A DNA stretch of 64,000 nucleotides from Halobacteriales archaeon YIM A00010 (GCA_025041175.1 JAKCFJ010000001.1:806001-870000); one strand, 5' to 3'. Positions 24,691-34,099 are shown, counted from the stretch's first letter. The notes: generated from the sequence alone by a model not told the origin. Numbers and translations: made by a program.

Positions 24691-27600
24691 ATGCCGAACA
24701 ACAGCGAGGTGCATCGCTGCAGGATGGCGGAGGTGGAACGAGAGCGTGCTCACGTTGATAGGGCTGGAGTAACGCGACGGACGTTCTTAGCGGTCCCCTG
24801 TCTCTCGGTGTTCGGGCTGGTGGCTTGCGCTGATACGGTGGCCGGGAAGGAGCAAACAGGGAAACGCGGTGCGACCTACTACACCGACGCCGAGCGGCGT
24901 GCGGCGCGGTGGAACGTTGAGTCGTACGACTGGGCGAAAACGCTCCGGGAGGAGACCGTTGGAGCGGCCGAGACGGTGTTATCCCGGTATACGCTCGAGG
25001 ATCTCTGGCGGTACGTCGGCTCACAGCACGTTCCGCGGGCGACGTGGCTCGCCGGGAACGCCGTCGACTCCGCGCCCGGCGTCGGAGAGTGGGACGTGGC
25101 CCACCCGATCGACGGGCTGGCGTACGCGGCGGAGCCGGGGTCCCAGTGGACGGTCACAAACGGCGAGTACACGCTCCCGACGAACGATTTCGAGTCGTAC
25201 CGACGGAGCGGGTTGGACGAGCGGGGGACGTTCGATCCGGAGCTGGCGGACGACTCGCTGTTGGTGAACGAGCGCCACCCGGAGATGGGTTCCGGGTGGG
25301 GCGTCGACGACGGGCTGGGATGGGTCGACACGGAGGGAGATCTCGGTCCGGCGGGCCAACAGTGGGTGCCGGTGGCGTGGGCACACCACTGGACGGTCGT
25401 GTACGGCTACCGGGAGCTGCTGGGAACGTTGTTTCACGCGTACTTGTACACGGAGAAACAGAAGTACGCCCGGGCGGCGTCGGTCATTCTCGACCGCGTT
25501 GGGGATGTCTATCCCGACTTTTCGTTGCAAGACACCGTCCATTTCGAGAGCGGGGGATACACGGAGCGAAACGGCTTTCCCAACCCGAGCCACGGCGGAA
25601 CGGGGAGCGGGAAACAGCTCGGATCGATCTGGGAGTCCTTTTGGGTCAAACAGGTCCTGCGGGCTTACGACGCCGTCTACCCCGCCCAGGACGGCGACGG
25701 CGAACTGGTTTCGTTTCTCCAGGGGAAATCGGACGACTACCCCGATCTCGCGTCCAAAGCGTCCATCGGGGAGATCCGATCGAACATCGAGCGCAACCTG
25801 CTTCAGGAGATCCTGCCGGCGGTCAAAAACGCACAGATCCATGGAAACGTCGGCTCACACCAAACCACACTCGCGCTCGCTGCGGTGATTCAAGACGAGC
25901 CAGAGGGATACACGAACGAAGCCATCGAGTTCCTCCTCCAGGAGGGTGGCTTAGAACAGACGAGCGACGACACCGCTTGGGGCGGGTGGCGCGTGACGGG
26001 CGGGGACGTTCGGGCCTCGCTGCTCGAGGCGTTCGACCGCGACGGGTTTCCCTACGAGGGAAGCATCCACTACAACAGCCTCGTGAAAACCGCGATCCAC
26101 AACGTCCTCACTGTGTTGAACGACTACGGCACCGACACCGGACTGGACTGGCTGTCCGACCAGCTGTTCGTCGAGGAGGAGTCTCTCGTCTTTTCAAACG
26201 AGTACGTTCCCTCCCTCGGAGACACCAAACGCGCCGGAAATCCGGGACTCGACGAGCTGGTTTCGGTCGACAAGTTGACCGAATCCTACAACGCTGGCGA
26301 TCGGGAGCTCGCACAGTGGATACACGTCCGGAACGGAGAGTCTACCGACGGTCTCCGTGGTAGTGTGTTCGAATGGGAACCCACCGCCGTTACAAACGAG
26401 GTCGAGCGCATCGTCGAGGCGGAGGGACCGCTCGACATGGAGAGCCGACAGCTCGCGGGGTTCGGGTTCACTGGACTGCGCGCGGGGACTGCCGGAACGA
26501 ACGGACGCAGCGTCTGGACGTACTACGGGCGGAACGGGTACGGTCCCGACGAGGGGTACGGCACCAGCCACTGCCATCGTGACACGTTGAACATCGGGCT
26601 GTTCGCTCACGGGTTGGATCTCACGCCCGACCTCGGCTATCCCGAGCAGACCGGTGATTGGCCCAAACGGTGGAACTGGACCGCAAACACCGTCAGCCAC
26701 AACACCGTGCTCGTCGACGAACAGCCCCAAAACAAACAGTGGGTGGCAGAGCCCAAACGCTTCGATCACACGGACCGCGTGCAGCTGTTCGACGTCGACG
26801 CCACCCACGTCTACGACGCGGTCGAGCAGTACCGCCGCACGACGGCCCAGATTGCTGTCGGCGCGGATAACTCCTACGTCGTCGATTTCTTCCGGATAGA
26901 CGGGGGAACGGACCACCATTTCAGTTTTCACGGAGCACAGACGACCGACGAGCACGCCGAGCGCACCTCCTCGCGCGCGTTCGCGCTCCAGGACGGGGAC
27001 GGCTGTATCACGGCTCCCAGGGAAGGCGGCGTCTTCGATGTCGTCAGCCCGACCACCGATTCCAGTGACTGGCGCGGGGTAGCGGTTCGGACCGACAGTT
27101 CGGAGTACTCGGCGACAGTGTCGATCGGGGCTGTGCTTTCGAAAACCGTCTGGCCGCTGAATCAATCGGTGTACCTCGGACAGGATATGAACGATCGACA
27201 CGTCTGTGCCGGCATCGGCCGCGGTCCCGGGGAGCAGCCACGCATCGGTGTGTTCTACCCCGATCGCGGCGAGTGGGGCGACTACGAGCCCGTGCCCGAG
27301 CACACTCGGGGCACGTACCAGATCCAGTGGAACGAGCACGCCCCGACCGCGGCCACCTCGAACGAGGATTCCGGGGCGCTATCCGCCACGGAAACCTCCC
27401 CACCGAATCCGCGGTACACGCTTTCGGTTTCCTGTCGGGGCGTGCAGGTCAACGTGGATCTCTCGGCTGACGGGTCGACGCTCGCCAGTGGCTCGTTCGC
27501 GCTCGACAGCACTACCAACGACCGGGTGGGCGTGTTCGGTGCGGTCGCCACCGAGCAGGTCGGACGCCTGCGGTTCGAGGATCTCGAGCTGGATGGAGCC

Positions 27601-28623
27601 GGCGAAACAGGGTTCGCAGCTGCGTCGACGGAGACGGGAATCACGACGACGGGGCTGTCACTCACCGCCCAACAGGACGGAACGTACGCCGGACCGGACG
27701 TTCCAAAGCCCGATCACGGCGAAACCACCCGATACAACGAGACGGTTGGCAACGGCTTCAACTACCTGTACAACGTTCGACGTGATGATAATCCACCCCA
27801 GCAGTTCAGCGTCGAGTGGACCGTCTCCGACTACTGGAACGCGTCCAGCGCGGCGGGGAACGCTTACCTCCGTCTCACGATGGTCGAGCCGGTCGACGAC
27901 GTGGCGCTCGCAAACGGGGACCCGCCCCACCGGTGGGGGAACCCCGAGTCGTTCACGTATCTCCTCGCCCACCGGTCGGGCGGGGATCTGCGCACCGTGT
28001 TCACTGCGGTCCTCGAACCGTATCGGGATCGGTTCGTCGAGTCGATCGAGGCGGTGCCGGTCGAGAGCGACGATCCCACCGCCCGCGGCGTTCGAATCGA
28101 GCTGACGAACGGCCGCACGGACTACGTTGCCAGCGCGTCGGCCCACGAGGCAACGCACGCGGTCGGTGAGGCGTTCTCGTTTACGGGCGCGTTTGCCGTC
28201 TACGCCGAGAGCGACGGAGACCCCGTTTTCGCCTACCTCAATGACGGCGTGGACCTCACCGCACACGCGGGGTCACACACACCGTTGCTCGATCTACCGT
28301 CTGGGCGCATCGAGGGCGTCGTGACTGATTTCACCCGGAATCCCAGCCCGAACAACACCATCGAAATCGACGCCCAAAGCGGACTCTGGGGCTGTTGGTC
28401 TCTCGCCCACCTCGTCGGCGCGTGGATCTACGCCGACGCCACCGACCGCCGAAACGGAGCGTACGAAATCCTCGACGCACAGGAAACCGACGACGGTCGA
28501 GTGGTGCTCGATGTCGGCGACAAAACCAGTATCAAAGGCTCCGGTACGGAGAACGAATACGAGTACGTCCTCGAACGAAACGGCGCTTTCGTGATTCCCC
28601 TGAGCGCGTCGTGGTCCGCGTGA
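24691..28623 (+). CDS. Large Tat-exported lipoprotein with heparinase II/III-like lyase domain
   Basis: A 1310-residue protein. TRRTFL (residues 28-33) followed by hydrophobic residues and the lipobox LVAC (Cys 46) predict Tat export and lipid anchoring. An alpha-helical toroid domain follows (about 60-560) with WESFWVKQVLRAYDAV and IHGNVGSHQTTLALAAV. The heparinase II/III beta-domain motif SHCHRDTLNIGLFAHG (about 626-641) then continues into DLGYPEQTG and SHNTVLVDEQPQNKQW. Residues about 870-1310 are beta-rich, with an LRFEDLELDG carbohydrate-binding-like stretch. It would cleave uronic-acid polysaccharides outside the cell. Known heparinase-like lyases are usually 600-800 residues, so the C-terminal extension is unusual. 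Confidence 0.8.
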   Translation: MPNNSEVHRCRMAEVERERAHVDRAGVTRRTFLAVPCLSVFGLVACADTVAGKEQTGKRGATYYTDAERRAARWNVESYDWAKTLREETVGAAETVLSRYTLEDLWRYVGSQHVPRATWLAGNAVDSAPGVGEWDVAHPIDGLAYAAEPGSQWTVTNGEYTLPTNDFESYRRSGLDERGTFDPELADDSLLVNERHPEMGSGWGVDDGLGWVDTEGDLGPAGQQWVPVAWAHHWTVVYGYRELLGTLFHAYLYTEKQKYARAASVILDRVGDVYPDFSLQDTVHFESGGYTERNGFPNPSHGGTGSGKQLGSIWESFWVKQVLRAYDAVYPAQDGDGELVSFLQGKSDDYPDLASKASIGEIRSNIERNLLQEILPAVKNAQIHGNVGSHQTTLALAAVIQDEPEGYTNEAIEFLLQEGGLEQTSDDTAWGGWRVTGGDVRASLLEAFDRDGFPYEGSIHYNSLVKTAIHNVLTVLNDYGTDTGLDWLSDQLFVEEESLVFSNEYVPSLGDTKRAGNPGLDELVSVDKLTESYNAGDRELAQWIHVRNGESTDGLRGSVFEWEPTAVTNEVERIVEAEGPLDMESRQLAGFGFTGLRAGTAGTNGRSVWTYYGRNGYGPDEGYGTSHCHRDTLNIGLFAHGLDLTPDLGYPEQTGDWPKRWNWTANTVSHNTVLVDEQPQNKQWVAEPKRFDHTDRVQLFDVDATHVYDAVEQYRRTTAQIAVGADNSYVVDFFRIDGGTDHHFSFHGAQTTDEHAERTSSRAFALQDGDGCITAPREGGVFDVVSPTTDSSDWRGVAVRTDSSEYSATVSIGAVLSKTVWPLNQSVYLGQDMNDRHVCAGIGRGPGEQPRIGVFYPDRGEWGDYEPVPEHTRGTYQIQWNEHAPTAATSNEDSGALSATETSPPNPRYTLSVSCRGVQVNVDLSADGSTLASGSFALDSTTNDRVGVFGAVATEQVGRLRFEDLELDGAGETGFAAASTETGITTTGLSLTAQQDGTYAGPDVPKPDHGETTRYNETVGNGFNYLYNVRRDDNPPQQFSVEWTVSDYWNASSAAGNAYLRLTMVEPVDDVALANGDPPHRWGNPESFTYLLAHRSGGDLRTVFTAVLEPYRDRFVESIEAVPVESDDPTARGVRIELTNGRTDYVASASAHEATHAVGEAFSFTGAFAVYAESDGDPVFAYLNDGVDLTAHAGSHTPLLDLPSGRIEGVVTDFTRNPSPNNTIEIDAQSGLWGCWSLAHLVGAWIYADATDRRNGAYEILDAQETDDGRVVLDVGDKTSIKGSGTENEYEYVLERNGAFVIPLSASWSA

Positions 28624-28638
28624 GTACGTCTCAGTTGC

Positions 28639-28653
28639 TACTGTCGGACAGTA
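28639..28653. repeat. Fifteen-base remnant of the inverted-repeat family
   Basis: TACTGTCGGACAGTA consists of the two element ends fused about a single G with no core. It could be a footprint left after internal deletion or excision of an element like those elsewhere in the window. It lies 16 bases downstream of the heparinase-like gene's stop. Confidence 0.5.
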
Positions 28654-28917
28654 TGATTCCTGTGCGACGATATGCTAGTAAATAGCACAGTCGTCCGTTA
28701 CAACAGTACTATTGTTCGTGTATCGACCGTTCGTCCGTCGGAGAACGCGAGGAAGTACGAATATTTTTGTTTTCCCAGCGATTTCGATCCGGATCGTCCA
28801 CGGTGAGTAACGTCAATGGACGACGTTTCGCGCGTCTGGGCTGTCACAGCCTTTCTGGCGCGTAGGTTGCTGGTACAGAGGGATGTTTTCTTAACAACCG
28901 AGTTCGTGTGTCGAAAT

Positions 28918-29343
28918 ATGGTCGAGATTTCGGACGCGCTCCGCACAGTGTTCACCGGAACGATCGAGCAGCGTAGCGGCTCCTACGTCATCGAAGTACC
29001 GGCGGAGGAGATCTCTCACGGGACGGTCACGGCCGGCGGCGTTTATCGGGTTGCGCTGTTGAACGCGCACGAAGAGCGCAGGGACCGACAGCCAGAGACC
29101 GACGAATCGACGCCACCGGTGTCGGAGGGAGACCGGCGGACGGTTACAGTCGAAGCCGTGGGCCAGGAAGGCGACGGGATCGCCAAGGTCGAGCGCGGCT
29201 ACGTCATCATCGTGCCCGGCGGCGAACCCGGCGAGGAAATCGAAGTCGAAATCGAACGCGTCACTCCGTCGGTCGCGTTCGCGGAGGTCATCACGCACAA
29301 TATCACGCCGGAACCGTCGACTGACGAACCGCCGTCGGCGTGA
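28918..29343 (+). CDS. TRAM domain protein
   Basis: 141 residues. The C-terminal part, VTVEAVGQEGDGIAKVERGYVIIVPGGEPGEEIEVEIERVTPSVAFAEV, is a TRAM domain (OB-like nucleic-acid-binding fold, about 60 residues). Archaeal TRAM-only proteins can act as RNA chaperones. This one has an N-terminal extension of about 75 residues with a second beta-rich segment, TGTIEQRSGSYVIEVPAEEI, that may be a partial repeat of the fold. The ATG at 28918 is preferred because it follows a TAACAACC/AT-rich leader. The peptidase gene is 90 bases downstream but has its own TATA box. Confidence 0.85.
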   Translation: MVEISDALRTVFTGTIEQRSGSYVIEVPAEEISHGTVTAGGVYRVALLNAHEERRDRQPETDESTPPVSEGDRRTVTVEAVGQEGDGIAKVERGYVIIVPGGEPGEEIEVEIERVTPSVAFAEVITHNITPEPSTDEPPSA

Positions 29344-29400
29344 CTGGTGCCCACGGCAGCGTCAGCTGGTCGGACGCCCCGGGCTGTCGTTCGTCTGCAA

Positions 29401-29411
29401 TCCTTATACCG
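29401..29411 (+). promoter_or_regulatory. TATA box of the M24 peptidase gene
   Basis: CCTTATACCGG lies about 25 bases before the ATG at 29434, the spacing expected for a leaderless haloarchaeal transcript. Confidence 0.55.
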
Positions 29412-29433
29412 GTGGCCGACGGATCGATTGCGT

Positions 29434-30513
29434 ATGAAACGGCGCGACACGCTCGATGCGCTGCTCACCGATCGCTCGCTCGAAGCCGTCTGGCTCGCAC
29501 AACCGAACGCCTTCGGTTGGCTCACAGGGAGTGACAACGTCATCACGGCCACCGATCCCGTGGGCGTTGCTGCGGCCGGCTACGACGGCGACTCGGTGAC
29601 GGTCGTCACCGCCAACAACGAGGCCGACCGGATCCGCGAGGAACTCCCCGAGACGACGGTTCGGTCCTACGAATGGCACGAGTCGTCGCTCGCGGAGGCG
29701 GTTGCGAAGCGATCACCGATGCCTGGAGCCGCCGATTTCGACGTGCCCGGTCTCGAATCCGTCGACGTCTCGGAGTACCGACAGCCCCTCACCGACGACG
29801 ACGTGGAACAGTACCGCGCGCTCGGGACCGAAACCGCCGAGGTGGTCGAAGAGGTGTGCCGTGCGCTGTCTCCCGAGATGACCGAACGGGCGGTCACGGC
29901 GCGGCTGAAACACGCGTTCGTCGAGCGGGGCATCCACGTCCCCGTCGCGCTCGTCGGCGGGGCCAAACGCGTCCAGCGCCACCGGCATTTCACCCCCACG
30001 GACGCGCCGCTGGGCGAGTACGCGATTGTCACGCTGTGTACCGTGCGCGCCGGACTCTGTATCTCGATCACCCGAACGGTCGCCTTCGATCCACCCGCGT
30101 GGCTCACGGAGCGACACCACGCCGCTGCGCGGGTTCACTCGACGGCGTTGGCTGCGACCCGCGCCGTCGGTACCCGTGGCGGAACCGCGGGCGAGGTGTT
30201 CGAGGCGATCCAGGACGCCTACGCGGCCGTCGGTCACCCCGACGAGTGGCGACGACACCACCAGGGCGGAGCCGGCGGCTACGCCACGCGGGAGTGGATC
30301 GCAACGCCCGACTCCGAGGCACCCGTCACGCTCCCGATGGGGTACGCGTGGAACCCGACCGTCCAAGGCGCGAAGTGTGAGGACACCGTGCTCGTCACCG
30401 ACGACGGCGTCGAAACGCTCACGCGGACCGGCGAGTGGCCGACTACCGCTGTCGCCGCTGTCGAACACGATCTCTCACACCCACAGCACGACGTTCTCGT
30501 GGTGTCACAGTAG
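29434..30513 (+). CDS. M24 family metallopeptidase-fold protein (Xaa-Pro peptidase-like)
   Basis: A 359-residue protein. N-terminal domain MKRRDTLDALLTDRSLEAVWLAQPNAFGWLTG is followed by a pita-bread domain with TAEVVEEVCRALSPEMTERAVTARLKHAFVERG, HHAAARVHSTALAATRAVGTRGGTAGEVFEAI and HHQGGAGGYATREW. The usual metal ligands (Asp, Asp, His, Glu, Glu) are only partly recognisable: the late GAKCEDTVLVTDDG retains the Glu-Asp, while the Asp pair before it is not clear. It could be an aminopeptidase P/prolidase relative with altered catalysis. ATG chosen from the leaderless TATA spacing. Confidence 0.75.
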   Translation: MKRRDTLDALLTDRSLEAVWLAQPNAFGWLTGSDNVITATDPVGVAAAGYDGDSVTVVTANNEADRIREELPETTVRSYEWHESSLAEAVAKRSPMPGAADFDVPGLESVDVSEYRQPLTDDDVEQYRALGTETAEVVEEVCRALSPEMTERAVTARLKHAFVERGIHVPVALVGGAKRVQRHRHFTPTDAPLGEYAIVTLCTVRAGLCISITRTVAFDPPAWLTERHHAAARVHSTALAATRAVGTRGGTAGEVFEAIQDAYAAVGHPDEWRRHHQGGAGGYATREWIATPDSEAPVTLPMGYAWNPTVQGAKCEDTVLVTDDGVETLTRTGEWPTTAVAAVEHDLSHPQHDVLVVSQ

Positions 30514-30741
30514 TCGGAAAAACCGACCCGACGACTGAACGACAAATGATCATAAATCATTGGATATGCTGCGGGGTGTCTCCCGTGTCTCGAGACGGGT
30601 CAAGCCGGTCGCTACTGGATTTGTTGTACGGTATTTATGGATCTAATAAACAACCGGCTATGCGTGGCACAAGGATCAATCGTGTACAATGCTACCTACT
30701 GGCGTATCCGCGTGTGTACACACGTCGGTGCTGATCCGACT

Positions 30742-31467
30742 ATGAGCGCAGAACCACAATCCATCGATGACTACTTTCCGACCGAGCCGTGGCTCGAGCA
30801 GTATCGTGACGCGATCAACGCTAGCGAGGCGGTAAGCGAGACCGGGGAGGACTGGGGTGTCGGGTGGCAGGGTGAGATGGTCTTTCACATCGAGGACCTC
30901 CCGTTGCACGACCGGACTGTCGCGGATCTCCCCGAGGAAATCGTCACCCTGATCGACGAGGCGTTCGATTCGTTGTCCGACGCGGAGATCGAGGAGATCG
31001 TCGCTGCCGCGCCCGAGGAGATTCGCACGGATATCGAATCCCGCGGCGGTGATCTCCGGCAGGCGGCGCACGACGAGCTGCTCGAGACGGCGCTGGTCGA
31101 GGGTCCCGATCGGATGTGGCCCGAGATGCGAGACGCCGCGCCCGAGCTGCTAGTCGAAATGATCGAACAGCTCGAAGAGAACCTCGCGGACGACGCGACC
31201 ATCTACGCGTGGCTCGATCTCTACGACGGTTCCTGCCGGGATGTTGGCGTTCTCGACGATCTCGAGGAGCGCGAGCACGGGTTCGTGCTTTCGGGGGAGT
31301 ACGCAGTGTGGAAAGGGTTGGTCGAGGGCCAAGAAGACGTGATCAGCCTCATCATGGGCGGGCAGATGGAGCTGGACGGCGACATGCAGAAGATCCTCCA
31401 GTATTCGGATTCGGCGGTCGCGCTCACCGAGGTCGCTGCCGACACCGACTCACGATTCCTCTTCTGA
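30742..31467 (+). CDS. SCP2 sterol-binding domain protein
   Basis: 241 residues, acidic and soluble. The C-terminal half, YAWLDLYDGSCRDVGVLDDLEEREHGFVLSGEYAVWKGLVEGQEDVISLIMGGQMELDGDMQKILQY, matches the SCP2 lipid-binding fold with its typical gly-met-gln-leu-xx-gly-asp ending. It would carry hydrophobic acyl or isoprenoid groups. Start at ATG 30742. It sits at the edge of an acyl-CoA degradation island and is convergent to the acyl-CoA dehydrogenase gene with only a 9-base gap, which fits a function in the same pathway. Confidence 0.8.
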   Translation: MSAEPQSIDDYFPTEPWLEQYRDAINASEAVSETGEDWGVGWQGEMVFHIEDLPLHDRTVADLPEEIVTLIDEAFDSLSDAEIEEIVAAAPEEIRTDIESRGGDLRQAAHDELLETALVEGPDRMWPEMRDAAPELLVEMIEQLEENLADDATIYAWLDLYDGSCRDVGVLDDLEEREHGFVLSGEYAVWKGLVEGQEDVISLIMGGQMELDGDMQKILQYSDSAVALTEVAADTDSRFLF

Positions 31468-31476
31468 TTTTCTGTA

Positions 31477-32643
31477 TTAGTACGACCGTGGCAGGCCGAG
31501 GTGGTGTTCGGCGATGAAGTTTTTGACCATCTCGTTCGAGATGGGTGCGGTCTGCGTGAGCCGCGCGTTCTGCCAGATGTCGTACACCTCGTATTCGGGC
31601 GTGAAGCCGTTGCCGCCGTGGGTTTGGATCGCCTGGGAGGCGGCTTCGGTGGCGAACTCGCTGGCGAGGAGCTTTGCCGCGTTGGCTTCCATGCCACAGT
31701 CCGCGCCGTCGTCCCACTTCGCGGCCGCTTTGTACGTGGTCTCCCGGGCGGCCACGAGCTTCGCGTAGTGCTCCGCGAGGGGGTGTTGGATCGCCTGGTG
31801 GGAGCCGATGGGCTGGCCGAACACGCTTCGGTCGTTCGCGTACTCCACGGCGAGATCGATCGCCCGCAGCCCGCCGCCGAGCGCGCTGGCTGCGCCGCCG
31901 ATGCGCTCGGTGTTGAGCGTGTCGAAGAGGAGATACAGCCCCCCGTCCTCAGTCCCGAGGATCCGCTCTTCGGGCACTCGGAGGCCGTCGATGTCGACCT
32001 GGTACTGTCGTTCGAACCACGGGACCCGTGTGTCGAGTTCGGTGAGTGAGATCGCGTCCCGTCCGGCGGGATCGTCGACGAGAAACAGCGTGATGCCGTG
32101 TGTGGGATTCGACCGGTCGAAGTCGGACGTGCGCGCGATCAACAGCATCTCGTCGGCGTTCTCGACGCCGCTGATGAACGTTTTCTGTCCCTCAACGACG
32201 AACTCGCTTCCGTCGCGCTCTGCGCGCGTGTCGATGTTGAGCGTGTTCGTTCCCGCGCGCGGTTCGGTCAGCCCCATGCAAAATCGCAGCTCGCCGTCGG
32301 CGATCTTCGGGAGGTACTCTTCCTTCTGGGCCGCAGTGCCGTGGCGCTGAACGGTGATCCCACCGAACACCGGCGTGAGCACGAAGATGATACCGCCCTG
32401 TCCGCCGCCCCGGGAAAGCTCCTCGATGACGATCGACATCTCCACCATGCCCATCCCCTCGCCGCCGTACTCCTCGGGGATCGCCACGCCGAGCCACCCC
32501 TGCTCGGCCAGATCCTGCCAGTACGCCTCGGGGAACTGTTTGGATTCGACGCGTTCGCGCCAGTACGCGGTGTCGTACTCCCCAGCGATGTCCCTGACTG
32601 CCTCCCGGATCATGTCGTGCATCTCCGTCTCGACGAGCGCCAT
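31477..32643 (-). CDS. Acyl-CoA dehydrogenase family flavoprotein
   Basis: 388 residues, the standard length. N-terminal helical domain MALVETEMHDMIREAVRDIA; middle beta domain FCMGLTEPRAGTNTLNI and FISGVENADEMLLIART, binding FAD; C-terminal helices TERIGGAASALGGGLRAIDLAVEYANDRSVFGQPIGSHQAIQHPLAEHYAKL and QTHGGNGFTPEYEVYDIWQNARL. The catalytic Glu of the usual tyr-glu-gly-thr site is absent (the region reads TQTAPISNEM). A Glu in TERIGGA lies where isovaleryl-CoA dehydrogenases keep their base. It would introduce an alpha,beta double bond into an acyl-CoA. ATG 32643 chosen; a longer start is unconserved. Confidence 0.85.
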   Translation of the reverse strand: MALVETEMHDMIREAVRDIAGEYDTAYWRERVESKQFPEAYWQDLAEQGWLGVAIPEEYGGEGMGMVEMSIVIEELSRGGGQGGIIFVLTPVFGGITVQRHGTAAQKEEYLPKIADGELRFCMGLTEPRAGTNTLNIDTRAERDGSEFVVEGQKTFISGVENADEMLLIARTSDFDRSNPTHGITLFLVDDPAGRDAISLTELDTRVPWFERQYQVDIDGLRVPEERILGTEDGGLYLLFDTLNTERIGGAASALGGGLRAIDLAVEYANDRSVFGQPIGSHQAIQHPLAEHYAKLVAARETTYKAAAKWDDGADCGMEANAAKLLASEFATEAASQAIQTHGGNGFTPEYEVYDIWQNARLTQTAPISNEMVKNFIAEHHLGLPRSY

Positions 32644-32760
32644 ACCCCGGATGCACAACGACTGATAATAATAGTTCTGCCAGTCATGCGCGGTGAGAGA
32701 AAAGCCGCCGGGCCAACCGAACCGGCTATTCCGAACGGGGAGCACTACTGGCAAGCAACA

Positions 32761-33684
32761 CTACTGATCGACCGATCCGTTCGTTCCACTCTCGCAGCTA
32801 CGTTTCCGAGTGTGCTCCGATTCGATTGACGAAATCTCCATACACTCATCAACGAACACGGTAAACACGTCACCCTCTATCCGCACGGAGATCTCGATGC
32901 GGACCGGGGACGCAGAGCGGACGGTAACACCATCTCTCGGGACGTACCGTCGGAACTCCCATGGTGGCGTCTCCCGGAGATCGATCCCGTAGTCATCGAA
33001 CAGTGAAACGATCGGAGAGTGCTGTTTGATCATCGCCGCGACGCTCGTGTGCAGTTCCATCCCACACAGCAAGCAGGTGTAGCGGACGAGCACGGCAGTT
33101 GGGAATGCGGTGTCGTGGTCGGTCAGCCATTCGGCGGTCATCGTTCCCGAACAGTACGGACAGACTCCCTGTTGTGCGAGTGAGATGTGGTGATACATTC
33201 GCTGGATCACCGCCTCAAGCGCCTCCCGGTCGGTGCGTCCCGCGAATGCACCGGCCGGAAACGGATACGCAAACCGCTGTGACTCACAGTTCGGACAGTG
33301 AGAGACGATCCATTCGTATTTGTAACAGATCTCGAAGGATGCTCCGCACTCCGGACACGGCTCCGCAATATCGAACGTCGGCGACGGATGCTCTGCTATC
33401 GGCCGGGTCGAGAGCACTGCCTGATAGAGCGCGCTCGCACTGGACGACAGCGCGTAGCCGTCTTCAGTCTTGCTGACAAACGTCCCTGTAAGCTTATCGA
33501 GGTGGTAGTTGAACCGGCCGCTGTCGCGGATAGCGAGGGCGTTCTTGAGGGTTCCATACGACAGAGGACTGTTCTCGGCGTGCCGCAGGGTCTCGATGAT
33601 GTCGAGGCGCGTCTCGTCGGCCAACAGCAGGAAGGCATCGCGGATGCGGGCGTCGTGTTCGTCCGGGGACTCGTGTGCTGACAT
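32761..33684 (-). CDS. Winged-helix regulator with zinc-ribbon sensor region (DUF7351-like)
   Basis: 307 residues. The N-terminal HTH is RDAFLLLADETRLDIIETLRHAENSPLSYGTLKNALAIRDSGRFNYHLDKLTG, an ArsR-type winged helix common in haloarchaea. Two Cys pairs follow: CPECGASFEICYKYEWIVSHCPNCESQRF (about 113-141) and CPYCSGTM/CLLCGMEL (about 177-210), suggesting bound zinc. The C-terminus is beta-rich. It is probably the local repressor or activator of the acyl-CoA island, because it sits between the dehydrogenase and the ligase genes. The effector is unknown; acyl-CoAs would be reasonable but are not shown. Confidence 0.82.
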   Translation of the reverse strand: MSAHESPDEHDARIRDAFLLLADETRLDIIETLRHAENSPLSYGTLKNALAIRDSGRFNYHLDKLTGTFVSKTEDGYALSSSASALYQAVLSTRPIAEHPSPTFDIAEPCPECGASFEICYKYEWIVSHCPNCESQRFAYPFPAGAFAGRTDREALEAVIQRMYHHISLAQQGVCPYCSGTMTAEWLTDHDTAFPTAVLVRYTCLLCGMELHTSVAAMIKQHSPIVSLFDDYGIDLRETPPWEFRRYVPRDGVTVRSASPVRIEISVRIEGDVFTVFVDECMEISSIESEHTRKRSCESGTNGSVDQ

Positions 33685-33746
33685 ATGCCTGTGTCCGTCC
33701 GGCGGTACATGAATGTATCCCGCGATCCCGACGGGATCGTTGGCTC

Positions 33747-33846
33747 ATACTGTCGGACAGAGGTGATTGACTATCAGATCTGGTGAATCGCCAGACAGCA
33801 GATAGATATTCTATCTCAATCCGTCCGTGGCTCTGTCCGACAGTAT
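33747..33846 (+). repeat. Type-1 inverted-repeat element (copy 4, 100 bp)
   Basis: The 16-bp ends ATACTGTCGGACAGAG/CTCTGTCCGACAGTAT are perfect inverted repeats. The core contains CTGGTGAATCGCCAGACAGCAG. It lies upstream of the zinc-ribbon regulator (its start is at 33684) and could influence that promoter. Confidence 0.9.
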
Positions 33847-33865
33847 CAATGACGAGGGCTGTGTA

Positions 33866-34099
33866 TCACTGGTAGTGTCTCATCGCAACGATGAGAAAGA
33901 GGACACCGATGACCGAGATGACACCTACGATGACCCACCCCATCGTGTCCGTGATGAAAGGACTGAGTAGGATATCGATACCGTGAGACAGGTGAGAGAG
34001 TAGATAGATGTAGAGGCCAATCGCAGCCCCAAACGCGGCAGCGCGGATGGTCGTGTTGTCCGTGCAGTCAAGCACCCGGGAAAGATTGATTTCACCCAT
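33866..34099 (-). CDS. Small membrane protein, 77 residues
   Basis: Starts MGEINLSRVLDCTDNTTIRAA, followed by two hydrophobic helices: AAFGAAIGLYIYLLSHLSHGI (about 20-40) and WVIVGVISVIGVLFLIVAM (about 54-72). It ends RHYQ. No family recognised. Upstream bases 34,100-34,200 are AT-rich with CACTCGTAAAATTCTTTC, compatible with a promoter. It is probably an expressed small haloarchaeal membrane protein of unknown role. Confidence 0.55.
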   Translation of the reverse strand: MGEINLSRVLDCTDNTTIRAAAFGAAIGLYIYLLSHLSHGIDILLSPFITDTMGWVIVGVISVIGVLFLIVAMRHYQ

